From: a bacterium
GTDB taxonomy: Archaea; Nanobdellota; Nanobdellia; SCGC-AAA011-G17; GW2011-AR17
DNA length: 45,220 bases
Assembly (NCBI GenBank): GCA_030697685.1
Contig: JAUYPF010000030.1
Location: 1-45,220, forward strand
Direction: 5' to 3'
A model generated the notes under the pieces. That model was not told the origin of the DNA and searched no databases. It saw only the letters and a list, made by a program, of their open reading frames with translations. The position numbers and the translations under genes are program-made. Of the stretch, positions 7,352 to 16,915 are shown piece after piece (within the stretch, counting starts at the first letter, position 1; each line of letters begins with the position of its first letter).

Positions 7352-9208
7352 ATGCAGTATACACAATTAGCTGAGCTTTATGCTCACTTAGAAAAAACTT
7401 CTAAAAGATTAGAAAAAACTTTTCTTCTTGCTGAATTTATTAAAAAATGCTCTCAAGAGGATTTACGAAATATTATGTATCTTCTTCAAGGAAGAGTGTT
7501 TGCACATGCAGATGAAAGAAAATTAGGCATGAGTTCTCAACTTCTCATTAAAGTTATTTCTCAAGCTACTGGAGAGAATAAAGAAACTATTGAAAATGCG
7601 TGGAGACATGAAGGAGACCTTGGGTTTGTTGCTGAAAAATTTATTGTGAAGAAAAAACAGAAAACACTTTTTGGAAAAGCTTTGACTGTTGGAAAAGTTA
7701 TAGATAATATTTCTAAGCTTGCAGAAATGGAAGGAGAGGGAACTGTACAAAGGAAAGTTGCTTTGATTGCAGAGTTGTTGAGTTCTGCATCTGCTTTAGA
7801 AGCGCGATACATTGTTCGTACTGTCGCGGAGGATTTGCGTGCTGGTATTGGAGATAGTACACTGCGGGATGCATTAGTTTGGACTTTTTACCCAAGAGTT
7901 ATAGGAATATTTTTTGTCTGTGATTCTTGCAAGGCATTGATACCAAATACTGGGAAATGTCTTATTTGTGGAGAAAAGATTGAACAAAAATTCTCTGAAG
8001 CGATTGAGAAAAAAATTCCTAAATATGCTTTTGTTCCAAAAGATGAAAAAGAAGGAAGGGATATTTATAATAATTATTTAGAAGAAGTGCAGCATGCATT
8101 TAATGTGAGCAATGATTTTGGAACTATCGCAGAATTATTGAAGGAAGAAGGACCTGCAGGATTGAAACATACTCTCCTCACAGTTGGAAAACCAATCAAA
8201 GCAATGCTCTATCCAAAGGCAAAAGATATTGCTGAAGGATTTGAAGTTGTTGGAAAGCCTGCTTTATTAGAACCTAAGTTAGATGGTTTTCGTATGCAAA
8301 TTCATAGAAATAAAGATAATATTAAGTTATTTACACGAAACCTTGAAGATGTCACAAAACAATTTCCTGATGTTCTTGTAGCGGTAAAAAATCATGTTCG
8401 ATCAAAAGATTTTATTCTTGATTCTGAAGCTGTTGGTATTGATCCAAAAACAAAACGTGTTGTTCCTTTTCAACAGATCTCTCAAAGAATAAAAAGAAAG
8501 TATGATATTGAAAGTACTGCGAAAGATGTTCCTGTTGTTGTTACTATTTTTGATATTATAGAACTTAATGGAGAAACACTTTTAGATTTATCCTTTCTGG
8601 AAAGAAGAAAACTATTGAAAGCAATTGTCAAAGATGAAAAATATGTTATTGAAGTGATTGAACAAATTTCTTGTTCTGATATTGATAAAGCTGAGAAGTA
8701 TTACAAGGAATGTTTAGTTAAAGGACATGAAGGAATTATGATGAAAAGTATGGAAGGCACATATACACCAGGAAAAAGAGTAGGGCAAGGTGTCAAAATA
8801 AAACCTGTGATGGAATCTTTGGATCTTGTTATTGTTGCTGCAGAATGGGGAGAAGGAAAGCGAGCAAATTGGCTGAGTAGTTTTACTGTTGCATGCAGAG
8901 ATAAAGATACACTTAAAGACATTGGAAAGGTGAGCACAGGGCTCAAAGAAAAAAGTGAAGAAGGTGTTAGTTTTGAAGAACTTACTCAAGAATTAAAGAA
9001 AAGTATTTTGCAAGAAAAAGGAAGGCAAGTTATGGTAAAGCCAAAAATTGTTGTTGAAGTTCTTTTTGAAGAGATTCAAGCATCACCAAGTTATAGTTCA
9101 GGATATGCATTGCGTTTTCCAAGGATTATTCGTTTGCGAGATGATAAAGGAGTACAGGATATTTCTACTTTAAAAGAGATTGAACATTTTTATAGAGAAC
9201 AGAAGTGA
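7352..9208 (+). CDS. lig: ATP-dependent DNA ligase with zinc-ribbon insert
   Basis: A 618-residue archaeal DNA ligase I-type enzyme that seals nicks in replication and repair. Order: helical DNA-binding domain (about 1-250), nucleotidyltransferase domain with motif I EPKLDGFR (adenylated Lys at residue 309), later motifs FILDSEAVG, EGIMMKSMEGTYTPGKR and GVKIKPVMESLDLVIVAAEWG in part (KIKP and LDLVIV), then an OB-fold domain. An unusual C-X2-C-X9-C-X2-C cluster (residues 190-206, CDSC and CLICG) interrupts the DNA-binding domain and should bind zinc. No frame damage is seen. Confidence 0.95.
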   Translation: MQYTQLAELYAHLEKTSKRLEKTFLLAEFIKKCSQEDLRNIMYLLQGRVFAHADERKLGMSSQLLIKVISQATGENKETIENAWRHEGDLGFVAEKFIVKKKQKTLFGKALTVGKVIDNISKLAEMEGEGTVQRKVALIAELLSSASALEARYIVRTVAEDLRAGIGDSTLRDALVWTFYPRVIGIFFVCDSCKALIPNTGKCLICGEKIEQKFSEAIEKKIPKYAFVPKDEKEGRDIYNNYLEEVQHAFNVSNDFGTIAELLKEEGPAGLKHTLLTVGKPIKAMLYPKAKDIAEGFEVVGKPALLEPKLDGFRMQIHRNKDNIKLFTRNLEDVTKQFPDVLVAVKNHVRSKDFILDSEAVGIDPKTKRVVPFQQISQRIKRKYDIESTAKDVPVVVTIFDIIELNGETLLDLSFLERRKLLKAIVKDEKYVIEVIEQISCSDIDKAEKYYKECLVKGHEGIMMKSMEGTYTPGKRVGQGVKIKPVMESLDLVIVAAEWGEGKRANWLSSFTVACRDKDTLKDIGKVSTGLKEKSEEGVSFEELTQELKKSILQEKGRQVMVKPKIVVEVLFEEIQASPSYSSGYALRFPRIIRLRDDKGVQDISTLKEIEHFYREQK

Positions 9209-9267
9209 CAAAATTGTCGTCTGAAGTATGGGTGAAAATATAATTTTTCTTTAAAACAACAGATACA

Positions 9268-9275
9268 TTTATATA
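9268..9275 (+). promoter_or_regulatory. TATA box of the TrmB-like gene
   Basis: TTTATATA lies about 25 nt ahead of the palindrome at 9296-9311, so the predicted start of transcription falls on that palindrome. Confidence 0.5.
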
Positions 9276-9295
9276 GAAGTTTCTATTATTGTTGT

Positions 9296-9321
9296 TTGTT
9301 ACGAGTAACAATACGTAACAA
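9296..9321 (+). promoter_or_regulatory. Palindromic operator ahead of the TrmB-like gene
   Basis: TTGTTAC-GA-GTAACAA at 9296-9311 is a perfect 7-bp inverted repeat with a 2-nt centre, and a further GTAACAA half-site follows at 9315-9321. The site covers the expected transcription start, a position where a bound repressor blocks archaeal RNA polymerase. Autoregulation by the downstream TrmB-like protein is the simplest reading, inferred from position. Confidence 0.55.
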
Positions 9322-9345
9322 TTTATTATTATAAAAAAGAGGGAG

Positions 9346-10194
9346 ATGATCCCAGGGGGAAATGCTAAAATGATCGTTAAAGAAGAATTTTTAAATCAGT
9401 TACGACAACTTTTCAGTCTTAACCTGTATGAGGTGAAGATTTGGACTGCATTGTTATCTCGAGGAATATCTACAGCAGGAGAACTTTCTGAAATTGGGGA
9501 TGTTCCACGAAGCAGAACTTATGATGTTCTGGAAAGTCTTGAAAAAAAAGGTTTTATTATTATGAAATTAGGAAAACCTTTAAATTATGTTGCTGTTGAA
9601 CCACAGGAAGTTGTTGAACGCGCAAAGAAACTTGTGCATAGAGATGCAAAAGAACAAGTGCGAAAAATTGAAAGTTTGCGTGGAGGAGATCTTCTTGGTG
9701 AATTAGATTCATTATACAAACAAGGTATTGAATTTATTGAACCTTCTGATCTTTCTGGTGCATTGCGTGGAAGACAGAATGTATATACACATATGGAAAG
9801 CATGATTAAAAATGCAAAAAAGAGTGTGTATATTATGACTTCTTCTAAAGGACTTGTAAGAAAAGCAGATGCATTGAAATCAACATTGCAAGCACTTGCA
9901 AAAAAAGGTGTTGATATTCGTATTGCTGCACCTATTGATAAAGAAAGTGCTGCAATTGCAAAAGAATTTTCTGAATTTGCAAAGGTAAAATCTGTAGAAA
10001 AACTCGATGCACGTTTCTGTATTGTTGATGATACTGAATTGGTGTTTATGATTATGGATGATAAAGATGTTCACCCAACTTATGATATTGGTATTTGGGT
10101 TAATACTCCATACTTTGCGAGTGCTTTGAGTAGCTTGTATAATCTTGCATGGAAAAATATGAAAGATGCAAGTGTTATTGCAAAGACTGTTTAA
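9346..10194 (+). CDS. TrmB-family transcriptional regulator
   Basis: A 282-residue protein with an N-terminal TrmB winged helix (LNLYEVKIWTALLSRG, then GELSEIGDVPRSRTYDVLESLEKKGF in part: VPRSRTYDVLESLEKKG) and a C-terminal PLD-like TrmB effector domain (NAKKSVYIMTSS, DARFCIVDDTELVFMIMDD). TrmB proteins usually respond to sugars or central metabolites. The start is uncertain: the ATG at 9346 follows GGGAG, while a second ATG nine codons on follows AGGGGG. Its ligand cannot be read from the sequence. The gene stands alone behind its own operator. Confidence 0.85.
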   Translation: MIPGGNAKMIVKEEFLNQLRQLFSLNLYEVKIWTALLSRGISTAGELSEIGDVPRSRTYDVLESLEKKGFIIMKLGKPLNYVAVEPQEVVERAKKLVHRDAKEQVRKIESLRGGDLLGELDSLYKQGIEFIEPSDLSGALRGRQNVYTHMESMIKNAKKSVYIMTSSKGLVRKADALKSTLQALAKKGVDIRIAAPIDKESAAIAKEFSEFAKVKSVEKLDARFCIVDDTELVFMIMDDKDVHPTYDIGIWVNTPYFASALSSLYNLAWKNMKDASVIAKTV

Positions 10195-10316
10195 TTTTTT
10201 TATTTTTATAAAATTTTTCTTGAATATTTGCTTTGTAGCACTCTAAAAGGTTTTTTACGTTTTTTGTAGGTCAAAGCTATATTCTTTTAAGTTTTAGGCC
10301 TTTTTATAAGGAATTT

Positions 10317-10370
10317 ATACTTACATTACATGTAATTTTTAAGTATATTTATAAATAGATACTTACATTA
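10317..10370 (+). promoter_or_regulatory. Promoter of the tandem-HTH gene bracketed by direct repeats
   Basis: The 12-mer ATACTTACATTA occurs at 10317-10328 and again at 10359-10370, on either side of a TATA box (TTTATAAATA, 10347-10356). The first copy runs into a perfect palindrome, ATTACATGTAAT (10325-10336). Repeats on both sides of a TATA box suggest a repressor-controlled promoter, perhaps autoregulated by the HTH protein that follows. Confidence 0.5.
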
Positions 10371-10380
10371 AGCGTATTGT

Positions 10381-10902
10381 GTGGTAGCTAAGAGAAGGAA
10401 AAAGAATAGCATTATTACTAATTCTCCTAGTTCTTTTTCTCAAGAATTGCTTTCTTTACTAAAAAAATATGATATTTCTCCTGCTACAGCACAGAAAGAA
10501 TTGGAAAAACTTTCACCAATGCCTCCAACAGAAGAAAGTTTTCCTCTTTCTATTATTACAGAAAATCTTACTGTCTTTGAATCTCTTGTTATTTATCTTA
10601 AAGAGGAGAGAGAATATTCTTTGCACCATATTGCAGAGATTCTTGGAAGAAACGAAAAAAATCTTTGGCATACCTACCACAATGCAACACAAAAGAGGAC
10701 TACAAAAATTATTGTAGATCTTTCTTCTCCCAGTGTGCCACTGAATATTTTTACAGAGCAAAAACTCTCTCCTCTTGAAACACTTGTTGTCTATCTGAAA
10801 GAAAAGAAAGAACTTAGTTACCACACTATTGCGAAACTTTTGTGCAGAGACGACAGAACTATTTGGACAACGTATATGCGAGCGAAGAAAAAAGATGCCT
10901 AA
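10381..10902 (+). CDS. Tandem helix-turn-helix DNA-binding protein
   Basis: A 173-residue protein, probably with a GTG start, made of two copies of a 45-50 residue unit. Unit 1 (about residues 57-106) has LTVFESLVIYLKEEREYSLH and IAEILGRNEKNLWHTYHNA; unit 2 (about 122-171) has LSPLETLVVYLKEKKELSYH and IAKLLCRDDRTIWTTYMRA. Each resembles a sigma-region-4 or Trp-repressor-type HTH: 'hhhYLKEEKELSYHxIAxLLxRDxRTIWTxYxxA'-like spacing. I do not know a named family. It overlaps the giant surface-protein gene by 8 nt, so the two are translated together and it may regulate the pair. Confidence 0.75.
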   Translation: MVAKRRKKNSIITNSPSSFSQELLSLLKKYDISPATAQKELEKLSPMPPTEESFPLSIITENLTVFESLVIYLKEEREYSLHHIAEILGRNEKNLWHTYHNATQKRTTKIIVDLSSPSVPLNIFTEQKLSPLETLVVYLKEKKELSYHTIAKLLCRDDRTIWTTYMRAKKKDA

Positions 10903-13900
10903 ACTTCCACAAGCACGGAAATTGGAACAGAGGAAGCGTGAACTAGTGCAAACACTTGCATATACAAAGAGGCTGAAACAAAATTTAGAAATTTATAACC
11001 AGAAACTAGATTCTTCTTATAATGAAGGAAAAATACACTACCTACAATATAAGGATGCACAAAGAAAAGCCCTAGAAGGAAGATCTGTTCAAGAATGGAT
11101 ACAGTATTATGATCAATGCATTTCTTATTATGAAAAAGAAATTGCTTATAACAACACTCTTGTTCAAAAAGAAATACCTAAACAATTATGGACTTTTGTC
11201 CTTAGTATTATCCTTCTTTCTCTCATAGGATTCTCTGCATATACTGGATATGATACATTTGTAGAAACAACTGTGAGTGAAGAAGTAGCAGAAACATCTC
11301 CAGTAGAAGAAGTTGTTCAAGAAGAAGTTGTAGAACAAACTATAGATTCTGAAAATACAGAAAGTGCAGCTGATATTCCTGAAGCAAATATTCTTCCTAT
11401 TGAAGAAGATATTGTAGAAGAATTGCCTTATGAAGAGAATAATGAGAGTGAAGAAACTCCTTTTGAAGATAAGAATCAATCAGAAGAAGAAATAGAAATA
11501 CCTTTAGAAGAAAATCAAAGTGGAATTATTATCCCCCAAAATAATTTCAATGAAGAAGAGCAAATTGTGATTGTCATTAATGAAACTAAAAAAGTTATAG
11601 AAAATATTAGCATTGTTATTCCTTTTGAAAATATTAGTGAAGAAATTGTAGAGATTAATATTTCACAGAAGCAGAACTTTACTTTAGAGTTTGAAAATAT
11701 TACAAATTTAAGTTTTGGAAATATTAGCCTTCCCATAATAACATTCCAGGAAAATCTTACTCAATATAATGCTCGTGTAGGAGATGTTGTCCGTTGGGAT
11801 AAAAAAATAAGCTTTGCTAATGAAACAACATTTGTTTCTATAGAACTGCCAAAGAATGCAGAACTTATTTCTGTTACAGAAAGTGGACAAGAAATCTCTC
11901 TTTCTGCAATAAAAGTAAACTCTTCTGGAATTCTTGTTGATGTACGAAGCACTAATATTCTTACTGAAGAAGCTATTCCTCTTTCTTTCTTTGGAGGATT
12001 ATTTAATTTATTAGGAGATTTCTTTAATAGTATTACTGGTTTTGCTGTGCTTGAAGAAGAAATAATTTCTAAAGAAGAAAATATTAGTCTTATTATAGAA
12101 GAGAGTATGAAAGAAATAGTTGTTGCATACTATACAGAAGCTCCACAAGCATTTGAAGAAAATAGAGCAAATGGAAAGAAAGTTACGATAAGCTCTGAAA
12201 CACACTATGAAAATATTCTTTCTTACACAACAGTTCCAGATATAGAAGTAAGTAATATACAACTGTATTGGCTTGTTAATGATACAAGAAAACTCTTTAG
12301 CTTTGATGCATATGATACAAATAATAATAGTCTTATTGACTATATTGAATGGATAACACCAAGCCTTTCCAATCAAAGTTTTGAAGTAGATTTAATAATT
12401 TTAACTGTACAATCGTATCCTACTGTGGGAGGTAATTGGACTGTGCAATTCAATACTACAGGGACTGCAACATTAACTATCAATGCATATAACAATACAC
12501 AATGGTCTAATGATAGCCTTGATAAGGATTTGAAATTCCTTGATGTCTTTTGTGGAAGCCAAGTACAAAACTATAATTGGACAAATTCTTCTGTAGTTAT
12601 AGAAAATTATACTTGTAATAATGTTGGAACTGAGACAAGTATGCCTCTCACTTTAGGTATACACACTTTACAATTTGTGTATGGAAATAATACAAAATAT
12701 GCCTACAATGAAGCAAATTATGCTACGTGCCCAGATAGTGCAGGGAATGTGACCATTAATGTGAACACAGTTTGGTCTAATGCAAGCTTTAATTGTAATT
12801 CTATTGAAATTATTAGTAATGCAATTCTTACTTTGAATAATACAGCTGCTGGAAATACAACAATTACTATTAATGCAAATAATATTAACATTACTTCAGG
12901 GGCGATGATCTCTGTTTCTGAACAAGGATTTCTCCCATTACAAGGGTCTGGAGCTCCTAGTTCTGATCTTGATGCAGGTGCAGGATATGGAGGACAAGGT
13001 GGAGAAAGTGGTTCTGGAGCAGGAGGATTTGGATATGGGAGTGTCACGCAGCCTCTTGATCTTGGAAGTGGAGGAGGAAGTTCTACAAGAGCAAAAGGAA
13101 GAGGGGCTGGTGCAGTTTATTTGAATGTTACAGAAACTCTTACTGTTAATGGAATCATTAATGCAAGTGCTACTATTTCAAATGAGGGAGGCGGGTCAGG
13201 AGGAAGTATTTACATTAACGCTACAAGAATCCAAGGTTCAGGATTGATTACTGTACAAGGAGGTAGAGTCACTGCTTCAAATGATGGAGCAGGATCTGGA
13301 GGAAGAATTGCTATTTATTATAGTCAAAATAATTTCACTGGACAACTCAATGCTTCTAGTGGAGGAGCTGCTGCTACTTCAACATCTACTGCAGGTGGAG
13401 GAGCAGGAACTATTTATTTAAAATCTGATAACCAAACATATGGAGAGCTTTTCATTGATAATAATAGAATTATGAGAGCTGCTCCAACTACTATTAATAG
13501 TACATTCTTGAATAAAGTAACACTTGATAATTTAACTATTTCTAATTGGTCTTATGTTATCCTGGAAAATATTGCTAACCTTAGCATTAACAATACTCTC
13601 TTCGAAATTGACAATGGAACAACATTTTACCAAAATGCTCCATTTATTAGTTTACGTGTTACTAATCTTACTATAGGAGGAACAGTTCGATTAAGCAATG
13701 CATATACTTTCAATAATGCTATGGATGTTCTTATTCAAAGTACAGGTATTCTTTTTCATAGAAATAATTCTAATATTCAAGAATTTAGTTTGAATATTAG
13801 TGCAAGGAACTTTACTATTCTCAGTGGCGGACTGATTAATCTTTCTGACACAGGATACCAAAATGGAAGTGGTCCAGGAACAGCTCCTTCTGGATCTAAT

Positions 13901-16129
13901 GATGCAGGTGCAGGATATGGAGGACTTGGAGGTGAAGGTAGTTCAACAAGCGGTGGATCTCAATATGGAAGTGTTACTCAACCTTTAGATCTTGGAAGTG
14001 GAGGACACTCCGGAACAAGTAATGGATTTGGTGCTGGGCTTCTTAGATTAAACATTAGTAATACTCTTAGTATTAATGGGACTATTGATGTAGGGGCAGT
14101 TAGTTCAGGAGAAGGAGGAGGATCCGGAGGAAGTATTTATATTAATACAAGTTCTTTTACTGGTGTTGGAAGCCTTTCTACAGATGGTGGATCTCTTTCT
14201 ATTGCAAATGATGGAGGAGGATCTGGAGGAAGAATTGCAATCTACTATGGAAATAAAAGTTTTACTGGAACTATAAGTGCTAGTGGAGGAACTTCTGCGG
14301 ATATCTCACCACTGGCTAATCAATTTGGAGGTGCTGGAACTATTTATATGAAGGCATATAATCAAAGCTATGGAGATCTTCTTATTGACAATGGAAGAAT
14401 AGGTAATGGTACACAGACTATTCTTAATAGTACTTTCTTCTCATTAACTAATTTAGATAATTTTACTATTTCTAACTATTCACGTGTGATTCTTCAGGAT
14501 ATTTCCAACTTAACTATCAACAATACTATATTTGAAATTGATAGTGCATTTACTGAATTTTATCAGTATGCGAATTTCCATGCACCGAGATTAGAAAACT
14601 TTACTATCAGTGGAACTATTCTTTTTGGAACAAATTCCACTTTCAATAAGAGCATGAATGTTTGGATTACAAGCACAGGAAATGTTTCACATAAGGACAA
14701 TACTCCTACAACATATAATAGAGTTAACATTACTGCACGTAATTTAACTATTCTTTCTGGTGGAGTCATTAATGTTTCTTATGCAGGATATATACAAGAT
14801 ACTGGACCAGGAACACCTTCAGGAGCAAGCAGTGATCAAGGTGCTGGATATGGAGGACAAGGAGGAAGTAGTGTTTCTGCAAAAGGAGGAGATGCATATG
14901 GAAGTTTCACTGCACCATTTGAATTTGGAAGTGGTGGAGACTTTGGAGCTACAGGTATTAATGGAAGAGGAGCAGGAGCTATTTATTTGAATATCACAGA
15001 TACCATTATTGTAAATGGAACTATTAGCGCAAGTGCATTGCCTGCTGCAGAAGGAGCAGGATCAGGAGGTAGTGTTTATATTACTAGTACACTCTTTACA
15101 GGTGTTGGAAATATTCTCTCAGAAGGAGGAAGATCTACTATTATAAATGATGGAGCTGGAGGAGGAGGAAGAATTGCTTTGTATTTTATCAATAGGACTT
15201 TTAGCGGAGCAATTAGTGTTTCTGGAGGAAGTTCTGGTAGTGCCGGACTTGAAGGTGATAGAGGAAGCCTTTTCATCTGCCAATATGTTAGTGGTATGAC
15301 TTGTATTCCTACAGGAAATCTTAGTACTCAAGTCAGTAATGGAAGTATTATTCTTAGAACAGAATTTAGCCATAACTCTAGTTTTGTTGTTAATCAAACC
15401 ATGAATATTTCTTGGCCATTTAGTTCTATGAATTGGACCATTGAAAGTAATAACTTTAGTGCTTTTGTTATCAATAATCTTAGTGGGGTTAATGTTTCTA
15501 CAAACTTTAGTATTTATGATAATGGAACAATCAATAAGAGTCTTATCAGTGATGCAAATGGGGCATTGGCTCTCTTTAACATGACTGCAGTTGGAACCCA
15601 TGATATTTCTGTGCGAAGAAGTGCTGATGTTTCTGTTGTTGGAATAAATATTGATGATGGAGCGATTGCTTTTGGCTCAGGATATTATAATGCAAGTTGT
15701 ACACAAGGATATTCTTCCATTAACTCTAATACTAGCCGATCTTGTTGGATAAATACTACAGCCTTTCCTGAAACAGCAGACGTGCATCTCATTTCTAATA
15801 ATGGAACTGTGGCTGTGAATGTCACTGCAAGTTTACAGATTCAAGATGCAGAAGCACTTTTCTGTGGAAGCTCTGGAGGATGCAGCATAACAGATACTGC
15901 TCTCATTTCTATCGCTGCGGATAATAATGAAACCAACTCCTGTACTGGATTAAGTACTTTTAATAATCTCTCAACACATAATAGCAATAGAACTGCATCT
16001 CTCTGTAATTCTCTTGCTTCTGCAGATAGTGGAGACCAGATTAAAACATGGATGCATTTCCAAGTACCAAGAGATACAACTGTTGGAGCGAAGAGTCTTG
16101 TTATTGTGTATGAAGCTCTTGCTGCATAA
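10895..16129 (+). CDS. Giant glycine-rich surface protein with three beta-repeat modules
   Basis: The ATG at 10895, inside the end of the preceding gene, gives 1744 residues (an upstream start would bury it deeper in that gene). Layout: about 95 cytoplasmic residues of charged helix; one membrane segment (about 98-116, LWTFVLSIILLSLIGFSAY); a long acidic stalk of E, V, I and N; an LLGDFFNSITGFAVLEEE segment of the kind common in DPANN surface proteins; then three modules at about 12900-13430, 13800-14360 and 14750-15270, each with GAGYGGxGG, YGS, LGSGG, GGGSGGSIYIN and SGGRIAIYY blocks, likely a beta-helix. N-X-S/T sequons are abundant, so glycosylation is likely. No C-terminal anchor is seen. 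Role inferred: adhesion or envelope structure. Confidence 0.85.
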   Translation: MPKLPQARKLEQRKRELVQTLAYTKRLKQNLEIYNQKLDSSYNEGKIHYLQYKDAQRKALEGRSVQEWIQYYDQCISYYEKEIAYNNTLVQKEIPKQLWTFVLSIILLSLIGFSAYTGYDTFVETTVSEEVAETSPVEEVVQEEVVEQTIDSENTESAADIPEANILPIEEDIVEELPYEENNESEETPFEDKNQSEEEIEIPLEENQSGIIIPQNNFNEEEQIVIVINETKKVIENISIVIPFENISEEIVEINISQKQNFTLEFENITNLSFGNISLPIITFQENLTQYNARVGDVVRWDKKISFANETTFVSIELPKNAELISVTESGQEISLSAIKVNSSGILVDVRSTNILTEEAIPLSFFGGLFNLLGDFFNSITGFAVLEEEIISKEENISLIIEESMKEIVVAYYTEAPQAFEENRANGKKVTISSETHYENILSYTTVPDIEVSNIQLYWLVNDTRKLFSFDAYDTNNNSLIDYIEWITPSLSNQSFEVDLIILTVQSYPTVGGNWTVQFNTTGTATLTINAYNNTQWSNDSLDKDLKFLDVFCGSQVQNYNWTNSSVVIENYTCNNVGTETSMPLTLGIHTLQFVYGNNTKYAYNEANYATCPDSAGNVTINVNTVWSNASFNCNSIEIISNAILTLNNTAAGNTTITINANNINITSGAMISVSEQGFLPLQGSGAPSSDLDAGAGYGGQGGESGSGAGGFGYGSVTQPLDLGSGGGSSTRAKGRGAGAVYLNVTETLTVNGIINASATISNEGGGSGGSIYINATRIQGSGLITVQGGRVTASNDGAGSGGRIAIYYSQNNFTGQLNASSGGAAATSTSTAGGGAGTIYLKSDNQTYGELFIDNNRIMRAAPTTINSTFLNKVTLDNLTISNWSYVILENIANLSINNTLFEIDNGTTFYQNAPFISLRVTNLTIGGTVRLSNAYTFNNAMDVLIQSTGILFHRNNSNIQEFSLNISARNFTILSGGLINLSDTGYQNGSGPGTAPSGSNDAGAGYGGLGGEGSSTSGGSQYGSVTQPLDLGSGGHSGTSNGFGAGLLRLNISNTLSINGTIDVGAVSSGEGGGSGGSIYINTSSFTGVGSLSTDGGSLSIANDGGGSGGRIAIYYGNKSFTGTISASGGTSADISPLANQFGGAGTIYMKAYNQSYGDLLIDNGRIGNGTQTILNSTFFSLTNLDNFTISNYSRVILQDISNLTINNTIFEIDSAFTEFYQYANFHAPRLENFTISGTILFGTNSTFNKSMNVWITSTGNVSHKDNTPTTYNRVNITARNLTILSGGVINVSYAGYIQDTGPGTPSGASSDQGAGYGGQGGSSVSAKGGDAYGSFTAPFEFGSGGDFGATGINGRGAGAIYLNITDTIIVNGTISASALPAAEGAGSGGSVYITSTLFTGVGNILSEGGRSTIINDGAGGGGRIALYFINRTFSGAISVSGGSSGSAGLEGDRGSLFICQYVSGMTCIPTGNLSTQVSNGSIILRTEFSHNSSFVVNQTMNISWPFSSMNWTIESNNFSAFVINNLSGVNVSTNFSIYDNGTINKSLISDANGALALFNMTAVGTHDISVRRSADVSVVGINIDDGAIAFGSGYYNASCTQGYSSINSNTSRSCWINTTAFPETADVHLISNNGTVAVNVTASLQIQDAEALFCGSSGGCSITDTALISIAADNNETNSCTGLSTFNNLSTHNSNRTASLCNSLASADSGDQIKTWMHFQVPRDTTVGAKSLVIVYEALAA

Positions 16130-16862
16130 TCAATGGGCGAAAAACAAAGAAAGGATATTCTTTTATATTTTCTAAAGTGTCAGAAACAATTACAATAGTA
16201 TTTTCATTGGGATAGTTTGTGAGTTCTTTTATTTTAAATCCATATTCATATTTTTTTAATTCAGACCAATCAAGATCTTTTTCTTTGTAGACATTGAGAT
16301 TACAACCACGTTTCATCATTTTTATTCCAGCTTTTATGGAGTTAGAATCTTGTAATAAAAGTACCACATGCGATTCTTTTGTAATGGGAAGTCCCCCTGG
16401 TCCAGGAATACTCTCTGTGAAAATGTAACTATGCCCATTCATGATTTCTATTTGAATATTTATTTCTGGATCTTTGAGTTTTACTTTTGCATTTGTTTTT
16501 TCTACGACATACGCACCAATTTCTTTTTCTATATCTTGTGAAGAAATGAAATAGTCTTCCATTCGTTTACAGCTTACTCGAAATGTTCCTTTTGTGTAGA
16601 ATTTTAGTGCTTGTTGTTTTATTTCTTCAAAGTCTAAAGAATATTCTGTTGCATAAGAATAGGAAGCTAGACCAAAAACATATTGTAATTGTGGACATTC
16701 TTCATTGGTAAAGATTGTAATCCTCCCATGAATTCTTTTCACATCTGTAAAAGGAATATTATTCTTTGTGAGGCATTCACGAATATTCTTTTGTAAGGCC
16801 TTCTCAAAAGGCACGCGATTTTTGCCTTTGAGGAATATTTCATTGTAACGGATGATTATCAT
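16101..16862 (-). CDS. ThiI-like protein: THUMP half with a decayed PP-loop domain
   Basis: A 253-residue protein. Residues 1-75 match the ThiI N-terminal ferredoxin-like domain (MIIIRYNEIFLKGKNR), about 76-160 the THUMP domain, ending GPGGLPI as in ThiI. A shortened PP-loop domain follows, but the ATP-binding SGGxDSP has become LLLQDSNS (residues 168-175), while flanking MMKRG and FRPLI remain. It therefore keeps the tRNA-binding part and has lost adenylation. The missing activity is encoded at 33127-33744. The 3' end overlaps the convergent surface-protein gene by 29 bp. Expected role: presenting tRNA for 4-thiouridine formation at position 8. Confidence 0.8.
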   Translation of the reverse strand: MIIIRYNEIFLKGKNRVPFEKALQKNIRECLTKNNIPFTDVKRIHGRITIFTNEECPQLQYVFGLASYSYATEYSLDFEEIKQQALKFYTKGTFRVSCKRMEDYFISSQDIEKEIGAYVVEKTNAKVKLKDPEINIQIEIMNGHSYIFTESIPGPGGLPITKESHVVLLLQDSNSIKAGIKMMKRGCNLNVYKEKDLDWSELKKYEYGFKIKELTNYPNENTIVIVSDTLENIKEYPFFVFRPLIMQQELHTQ

Positions 16863-16915
16863 ACGATTGAAGAAATTAAGTAAGCTTTATAAAGCATTTC
16901 CCTACCAAAAAGAGT

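Noticed and set aside
7315-7353. Longer start (7353) for the coiled-coil membrane protein
   Set aside because: The start codon would overlap the divergent ligase ATG. The internal ATG at 7314 gives a complete membrane helix.
10829-10894. Upstream extension of the giant surface protein to a start at 10829
   Set aside because: The extra 22 residues (MRNFCAETTELFGQ...) are an out-of-frame reading of the tandem-HTH gene. The ATG at 10895 overlaps that gene's end by only 8 nt and gives a sensible N terminus.
12900-15270. CRISPR-like or tandem DNA repeats in the surface gene
   Set aside because: The repeats are coding modules of several hundred bases with diverged glycine codons, not short identical repeats with spacers. 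No CRISPR array is present in the window.
15119-15601. 160-codon frame antisense to the surface protein
   Set aside because: Ser/Thr/Asn-rich low-complexity mirror of glycine- and Asn-rich repeats; no sign of a real gene.
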